Shown: piece after piece, positions 60,594-64,000 of the stretch
Layout of the letters: every line of letters starts with the position of its first letter
How positions within the stretch are numbered: the stretch's first letter is position 1
Translations under genes and position numbers: made by a program
From: Oscillospiraceae bacterium
GTDB lineage: Bacteria > Bacillota > Clostridia > Oscillospirales > Ruminococcaceae
Assembly: GCA_017483465.1 (NCBI GenBank)
Contig: JAFUWN010000016.1
Location: 62,001 to 126,000, forward strand
Direction of reading: 5' to 3'
DNA: 64,000 nucleotides
The notes under the pieces: model-generated
The model's database searches: none
What the model saw: only the letters and a program-made list of their open reading frames with translations
Told to the model about the DNA's origin: nothing

Positions 60594-61019
60594 ATGAAGA
60601 TTATGGGTATAGATTTCGGAGATTCCAGAACCGGACTTGCTCTCTGTGACAAATCAGAATTCCTGGCCTCTCCCCTGTGCGTGATTCAGGAACAGAATTT
60701 TGAACGCTGTGCTCAGAAAGTCGCTGAACAGGCCAAAGAACAGAAAGCAGAATTTCTTGTGATCGGCTATCCGAAAAATATGAATAATACAATCGGTGAA
60801 CGTGCCGAAAAATGTCAGGCTTTTGCAGAGTTATTGCATGATCTGACCGGTCTTGACTATGCCTTATGGGATGAAAGATGCACTACTGTCTCGGCACATC
60901 AGTATTTAAATGCTACCAATACAAGAGGCAAAAAAAGAAAAGCTGTCGTCGATGCCGTTGCCGCTGTGATCATTCTCGAAAGCTATTTAGGCTATCGTAA
61001 AAATCAAGGCAGAGCCTGA
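60594..61019 (+). CDS. ruvX: Holliday-junction resolvase-like RuvX/YqgF
   Basis: A 141-residue RNase-H-fold nuclease. The active-site Asp is in MGIDFGDSRTGLAL, a Glu in LVIGYPKNMN and a late Asp in VDAVAAVIILESYL; DERCTTVSA is also typical. Such proteins process branched DNA and, in some bacteria, the end of 16S rRNA. The start may be 60594 or the ATG three codons later; the ribosome site GGTGATG is modest. It lies four bases after pyrD, so it is probably read from the pyrK promoter. Length is normal. Confidence 0.92.
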   Translation: MKIMGIDFGDSRTGLALCDKSEFLASPLCVIQEQNFERCAQKVAEQAKEQKAEFLVIGYPKNMNNTIGERAEKCQAFAELLHDLTGLDYALWDERCTTVSAHQYLNATNTRGKKRKAVVDAVAAVIILESYLGYRKNQGRA

Positions 61020-61029
61020 CTGCTCTGCC
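61008..61029 (+). terminator. Hairpin at the end of ruvX
   Basis: Eight-bp perfect stem GGCAGAGC/GCTCTGCC that overlaps the last codons of ruvX. No T-run follows, so termination is uncertain. Confidence 0.4.
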
Positions 61030-61044
61030 CTGACAGAATTTCAT

Positions 61045-61218
61045 TTACATGACGATAGAAGAAATATCATCCATCAGATTTTTCGCAGATTTCAGCGTTT
61101 TGGAAGCATCACGGCGAATATTTCTTTTCTTGTTCTCTGTTGTCTTTACCAGCATAAAAGCCGCTGAACCGATCGCCGCTCCGATGGAAACGCCTTTCCA
61201 GACTGCATTCAGATTCAT
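61045..61218 (-). CDS. Small membrane protein, YtxH-like
   Basis: A 57-residue protein with one membrane helix near the N-terminus (GVSIGAAIGSAAFMLV) and a basic, helical tail with repeated Lys (ASKTLKSAKNLMDDISSIVM). This layout is like small YtxH-type envelope proteins, though the match is weak. The ATG at 61218 is preferred because AAAGGAG is nine bases upstream; the ATG at 61227 would touch it. It is on the minus strand between ruvX and trmL, both plus-strand. Confidence 0.6.
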   Translation of the reverse strand: MNLNAVWKGVSIGAAIGSAAFMLVKTTENKKRNIRRDASKTLKSAKNLMDDISSIVM

Positions 61219-61294
61219 CAAACTCATCTCCTTTCAGAAATTAGTATATCCTGAAAGCAGCAGATTATTTTAAGAAAAAATCAGGTGAAAAATT

Positions 61295-61807
61295 ATGCTT
61301 CATATTGTTCTTGCCGAACCTCAGATTCCTCAGAATACAGGCAATATCTCCCGAACCTGTGCCGTTACCGGAGCGGTTCTGCATTTGATCAGGCCTTACG
61401 GATTTGAAATCTCTGATAAAAATCTGAAACGTGCCGGCCTTGATTACTGGGATAAACTGACAATTTATGAATATCAGAATCTGGATGATTTCATGAATCA
61501 GCATCAGAATGATAAAATTTATTATTTTACCACAAAAAGCCGGAAATGTCACAGTGATGTGAATTATAAAAAGCAATTGAAAAAACACGGAGATATTTAC
61601 TTGATGTTCGGCCGTGAAGATGCCGGACTTCCGGAAGAATTACTGATTCAGCATCCGAAAACGGCGGTCAGAATTCCGATGCGGCCGACTCTCCGGAGTC
61701 TGAATTTATCGAACTCTGTAGCGATTGCCGCTTATGAAGTGCTTCGGCAGTGCGGCTATCCGGATATGAGTGCAGAAGGAAATCTGACTAAATACGAATG
61801 GGAGTAA
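61295..61807 (+). CDS. trmL: tRNA (cytidine/uridine-34 2'-O)-methyltransferase
   Basis: A 170-residue SPOUT-family methyltransferase that modifies the wobble base of leucine tRNAs. The typical start LHIVLAEPQIPQNTGNISRT, the middle AGLDYWD, and the knotted SAM-binding end LMFGREDAGLPEELL with RSLNLSNSVAIAAYEVLRQ are all present. Length is normal. AGGTG precedes the ATG. The next gene begins four bases after the stop. Confidence 0.93.
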   Translation: MLHIVLAEPQIPQNTGNISRTCAVTGAVLHLIRPYGFEISDKNLKRAGLDYWDKLTIYEYQNLDDFMNQHQNDKIYYFTTKSRKCHSDVNYKKQLKKHGDIYLMFGREDAGLPEELLIQHPKTAVRIPMRPTLRSLNLSNSVAIAAYEVLRQCGYPDMSAEGNLTKYEWE

Positions 61808-61811
61808 TTTT

Positions 61812-62501
61812 ATGATCAATCAAAAATCTTGTATCAGAATCAAATTAACTGATACAAAACCGGATATTTTCAGCAGTAAAGCCGGAGGGCTTGGCTATAT
61901 TCCGCATGACGGAAATTTTCCGGTCGATAACGAGGGCAATCAGCTCAGATTATTAGCTCAGATCGACTGTTCAGAAATTGATTTCGAGCCGTTCCCGAAA
62001 TCCGGACTGTTACAGTTCTGGATTCTCAATGACGAAGAATACGGCGGATGTGATATTACGGAACAGGATACGTTCAGAGTATTATACTATCCTGAAATTG
62101 ACCGCTCCGTTACGGAAGAAGAAATTAAACATAAACTTATCAGATCTGATTATGATGAAGATGAATATAATTTCCCTGTCTTCGGTGAATACGGCATGGA
62201 ATTTTCAAAGGCCGAAAGCAAGGAAAATCCTTTTGATGAAGATGATGACAATACAAAAACATATGATTTCTTTCATCAGATCGGCGGTTATCCGTTCTTT
62301 ACACAGGGTGACCCCAGAGAAAGTGACGAAAAAAGAAAGCATTATGATTTCTTATTATTCCAGCTGGATTCTGATTATCATTCCGGTGCGGATGACCATG
62401 TCATGTGGGGAGATTCCGGAATCGGTAATTTCTTCATCAATTCTGAAAAATTAAAACATCTCGATTTCAGCGATGTCCTGTATAACTGGGACTGCTGTTA
62501 A
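61812..62501 (+). CDS. YwqG-like (DUF1963) protein, copy 1
   Basis: A 229-residue acidic protein of the YwqG family: conserved KPDIFSSKAGGLGYIPHDGN, then LRLLAQIDCSEIDFEPFP and GLLQFWILND, and near the end HQIGGYPFFTQGDPRE and MWGDSGIGNFFIN. The family is widespread in Firmicutes without a known role. It starts four bases after trmL. A second copy follows directly. No signal or membrane helix. Confidence 0.88.
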   Translation: MINQKSCIRIKLTDTKPDIFSSKAGGLGYIPHDGNFPVDNEGNQLRLLAQIDCSEIDFEPFPKSGLLQFWILNDEEYGGCDITEQDTFRVLYYPEIDRSVTEEEIKHKLIRSDYDEDEYNFPVFGEYGMEFSKAESKENPFDEDDDNTKTYDFFHQIGGYPFFTQGDPRESDEKRKHYDFLLFQLDSDYHSGADDHVMWGDSGIGNFFINSEKLKHLDFSDVLYNWDCC

Positions 62502-62518
62502 TCAGAAAGGATTATATT

Positions 62519-63232
62519 ATGATTAAAAAAACTCCCTGTATCAGAATCAGACTGACTGATACAAAGCCGGATATTTTTGAAAGTAAAGTCGGCGGATATG
62601 GCTATATTCCTCATAACGGCGATTTTCCTCATGATCAGGACGGAAATCAGCTCAGATTCTTAGCACAGATCGACTGTTCAGAAATTGATTTCGAGCCGTT
62701 CCCGAAATCCGGACTGCTACAGTTCTGGATTTTCAATGACGATCTCTATGGCTGTGATTTCGGCAATCCGGAACAGAATAAATTCAGAATATTATATTAT
62801 CCTGAAATTGACCAGACTGTTACGGAAGAAGAAATTGCTTCCAAATTTATAAAATCAGCATATGATGAAGAAAATCTCTTCCCTGTTGATCAAGAATGCG
62901 GTATGACTTTCACATCCGGTGAGAGCTGTCAAAGACCTGATTTCGATGCCGATGAGGAAGACTGGAACGCATACGATCTCCTGTTTACGGGCGATTCCGA
63001 TCAGGAACCGCAGATTACAGGATCACTTCATCAGATCGGAGGCTATCCGTATTTTACGCAGGATGACCCCCGGGAAGAAGATTCAGAATATGATTTCTTA
63101 TTATTCCAGCTCGATTCCGATTCTGATAAAATTCTCTGGGGAGATATGGGCATCGGCAATTTCTTTATTAATTCTCAAAAATTAAAAGCTCTCGATTTCT
63201 CTGATGTCCTGTATAACTGGGACTGCGGTTAA
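62519..63232 (+). CDS. YwqG-like (DUF1963) protein, copy 2
   Basis: A 237-residue paralogue of the preceding gene with the same boxes (KPDIFESKVGGYGYIPHNGD, AQIDCSEIDFEPFP, HQIGGYPYFTQDDPRE). About 51 bases starting near 62667 are identical in DNA to copy 1 near 61961, against lower identity elsewhere, which points to recent duplication or conversion. It differs by an extra acidic stretch before the HQIGGYP box. AGAAAGGA precedes the ATG. Function unknown. Confidence 0.88.
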   Translation: MIKKTPCIRIRLTDTKPDIFESKVGGYGYIPHNGDFPHDQDGNQLRFLAQIDCSEIDFEPFPKSGLLQFWIFNDDLYGCDFGNPEQNKFRILYYPEIDQTVTEEEIASKFIKSAYDEENLFPVDQECGMTFTSGESCQRPDFDADEEDWNAYDLLFTGDSDQEPQITGSLHQIGGYPYFTQDDPREEDSEYDFLLFQLDSDSDKILWGDMGIGNFFINSQKLKALDFSDVLYNWDCG

Positions 63233-63268
63233 TCAGAAATTCAAATCATCAAGAAAGGATTGTTTCCC

Positions 63269-64000
63269 ATGTCGAAAATAAAATTAATTACTGATACGGC
63301 AAGCGATCTGCCGTTAAAGCAAGCCGAAGAAGCCGGTATTGAATTATTGAGTTTCAGTATCAGCTTAGGCGGTGAGTCGTATCAGGAACAGCGTGATTTA
63401 TCCAAAGAAGAATTTTATGAGTTAATGGCTCATTCTGAAGAAATGCCTTCTACTTCGCAGATCACAGCTTTCACATTTCAGGAAGTTTTTCAGAAATATT
63501 ATGAACAGGGCTATACAGATCTGATTTATGTCAGCATCAATGCAGGAGGTTCGGCAACGAATCAGAATGCTCAGCAGGCTCGTGACATGCTCTATGAAGA
63601 AATTCCGGAAGCGAAAACTATGAAAATTCATATCATAGACGGTGAAAATTATACCATGTGTTACGGCTATCCGGTTCTGAAAGCTGCGGAAATGGCTGAA
63701 AACGGTGTATCTGCTGAAGAAATTGTTACTTATATCAAAGACTGGCTTTCTAAAATCGGTGTGTATTTTACTCCGATGACACTCAAATATGTCCGGAAAT
63801 CCGGCAGATTAACAGCTGCCGCTGCTTTTGCCGGAGATCTGCTCGGCTTAAAGCCGATTATCCGGATTTCACACGGAAAAATTACCACTCCGGAGAAAGT
63901 CAGAGGCGAGAAAAATATTGTTCCGAAACTGACAGATAAAATTATAAAGGTCATGCTGCCGGATTCGCCGTATCTGGTGATACAGGGCAGCAGCAGCGAA
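63269..64000 (+). CDS. DegV family fatty-acid-binding protein, 3' truncated by window
   Basis: The first 244 residues of a DegV protein; the frame runs off the window end. It opens with MSKIKLITDTASDLPL, and has the family's fatty-acid site segments (MPSTSQITAFTFQEVF, DLIYVSINAGGSATNQN, and later YFTPMTLKYVRKSGRLTAAA, LLGLKPIIRI). DegV proteins bind fatty acids and, in Firmicutes, hand them to the FakA kinase for phospholipid synthesis. AAGAAAGGA precedes the ATG. A full-length member would extend about 40 residues further. Confidence 0.92.
   Translation, partial: MSKIKLITDTASDLPLKQAEEAGIELLSFSISLGGESYQEQRDLSKEEFYELMAHSEEMPSTSQITAFTFQEVFQKYYEQGYTDLIYVSINAGGSATNQNAQQARDMLYEEIPEAKTMKIHIIDGENYTMCYGYPVLKAAEMAENGVSAEEIVTYIKDWLSKIGVYFTPMTLKYVRKSGRLTAAAAFAGDLLGLKPIIRISHGKITTPEKVRGEKNIVPKLTDKIIKVMLPDSPYLVIQGSSSE

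Overview
The window looks like the chromosome of a cellulosome-building, low-GC Gram-positive gut or rumen bacterium of the Ruminococcus type (Oscillospiraceae). The reasons are five secreted proteins with type I dockerin modules, Thr/Glu/Ser-rich linkers, a class B sortase, a GH9 + tandem GH16 enzyme, a PL11 rhamnogalacturonan lyase, a CE3-like esterase, and consensus TTGACA-17-TATAAT promoters. No phage or plasmid genes, insertion sequences or CRISPR array are visible; there is one orphan CRISPR-repeat-like element. Genus assignment is inference.

Layout. 1-675: 3' end of a dockerin protein. 0.7-7.3 kb: a TetR regulator divergent from an MmpL/RND transporter plus a 1,189-residue heptad-repeat protein, with three matching operators between them. 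7.4-9.9 kb: sortase B, unknown protein, low-molecular-weight phosphatase and DUF434 operon. 10.1 kb: tRNA-Met and tRNA-Glu. 10.3-15.5 kb: SGNH lipoprotein, three tandem paralogous membrane proteins, a dockerin CE3-like esterase and two small proteins. 15.6-22.9 kb: asnB, a LysR regulator, an SF0329-like protein, VanZ, RodA, a ComM/YifB ATPase and a fourth copy of the membrane-protein family. 23.3-31.1 kb: PL11-dockerin lyase, an orphan two-domain solute-binding lipoprotein and an M6-dockerin protease. 31.2-33.7 kb: HydE maturase with unknown neighbours. 33.7-36.9 kb: three PIN-like genes leading into pyrE. 37.4-42.4 kb: MATE exporter, two unknown proteins, tRNA-Leu, a cytoplasmic GH5 and an AraC regulator. 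42.6-48.8 kb: the GH9-dockerin-GH16-GH16 enzyme facing a sugar-sensor/AraC hybrid regulator. 49.0-49.2 kb: a probable structured non-coding RNA. 49.3-51.1 kb: DUF4317 and SMI1/KNR4-like proteins. 51.3-60.6 kb: a pyrimidine cluster (pyrC, pyrF, carA, carB, pyrK, pyrD) behind an attenuator-like leader. 60.6-64 kb: ruvX, a small membrane protein, trmL, two YwqG-like paralogues and a truncated DegV gene.

How the parts fit. The dockerin enzymes would dock on a cohesin scaffold encoded elsewhere, and a sortase of this kind could anchor it. They cover cellulose and mixed-linkage glucan (GH9, GH16), pectin backbone (PL11), xylan acetyl groups (CE3) and protein (M6). The cytoplasmic GH5 and the sugar-sensing regulators suggest uptake and sensing of oligosaccharides. 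The pyrimidine genes supply every step of UMP synthesis except aspartate carbamoyltransferase, which is not in the window.

The most unusual items are the roughly 200-nt RNA candidate at 48991-49192, the four-copy SHYxKC membrane-protein family, the PIN-like triplet with a structured leader, the strict 126-bp super-period in the heptad-repeat protein, and the orphan CRISPR-like repeat near 51.2 kb.
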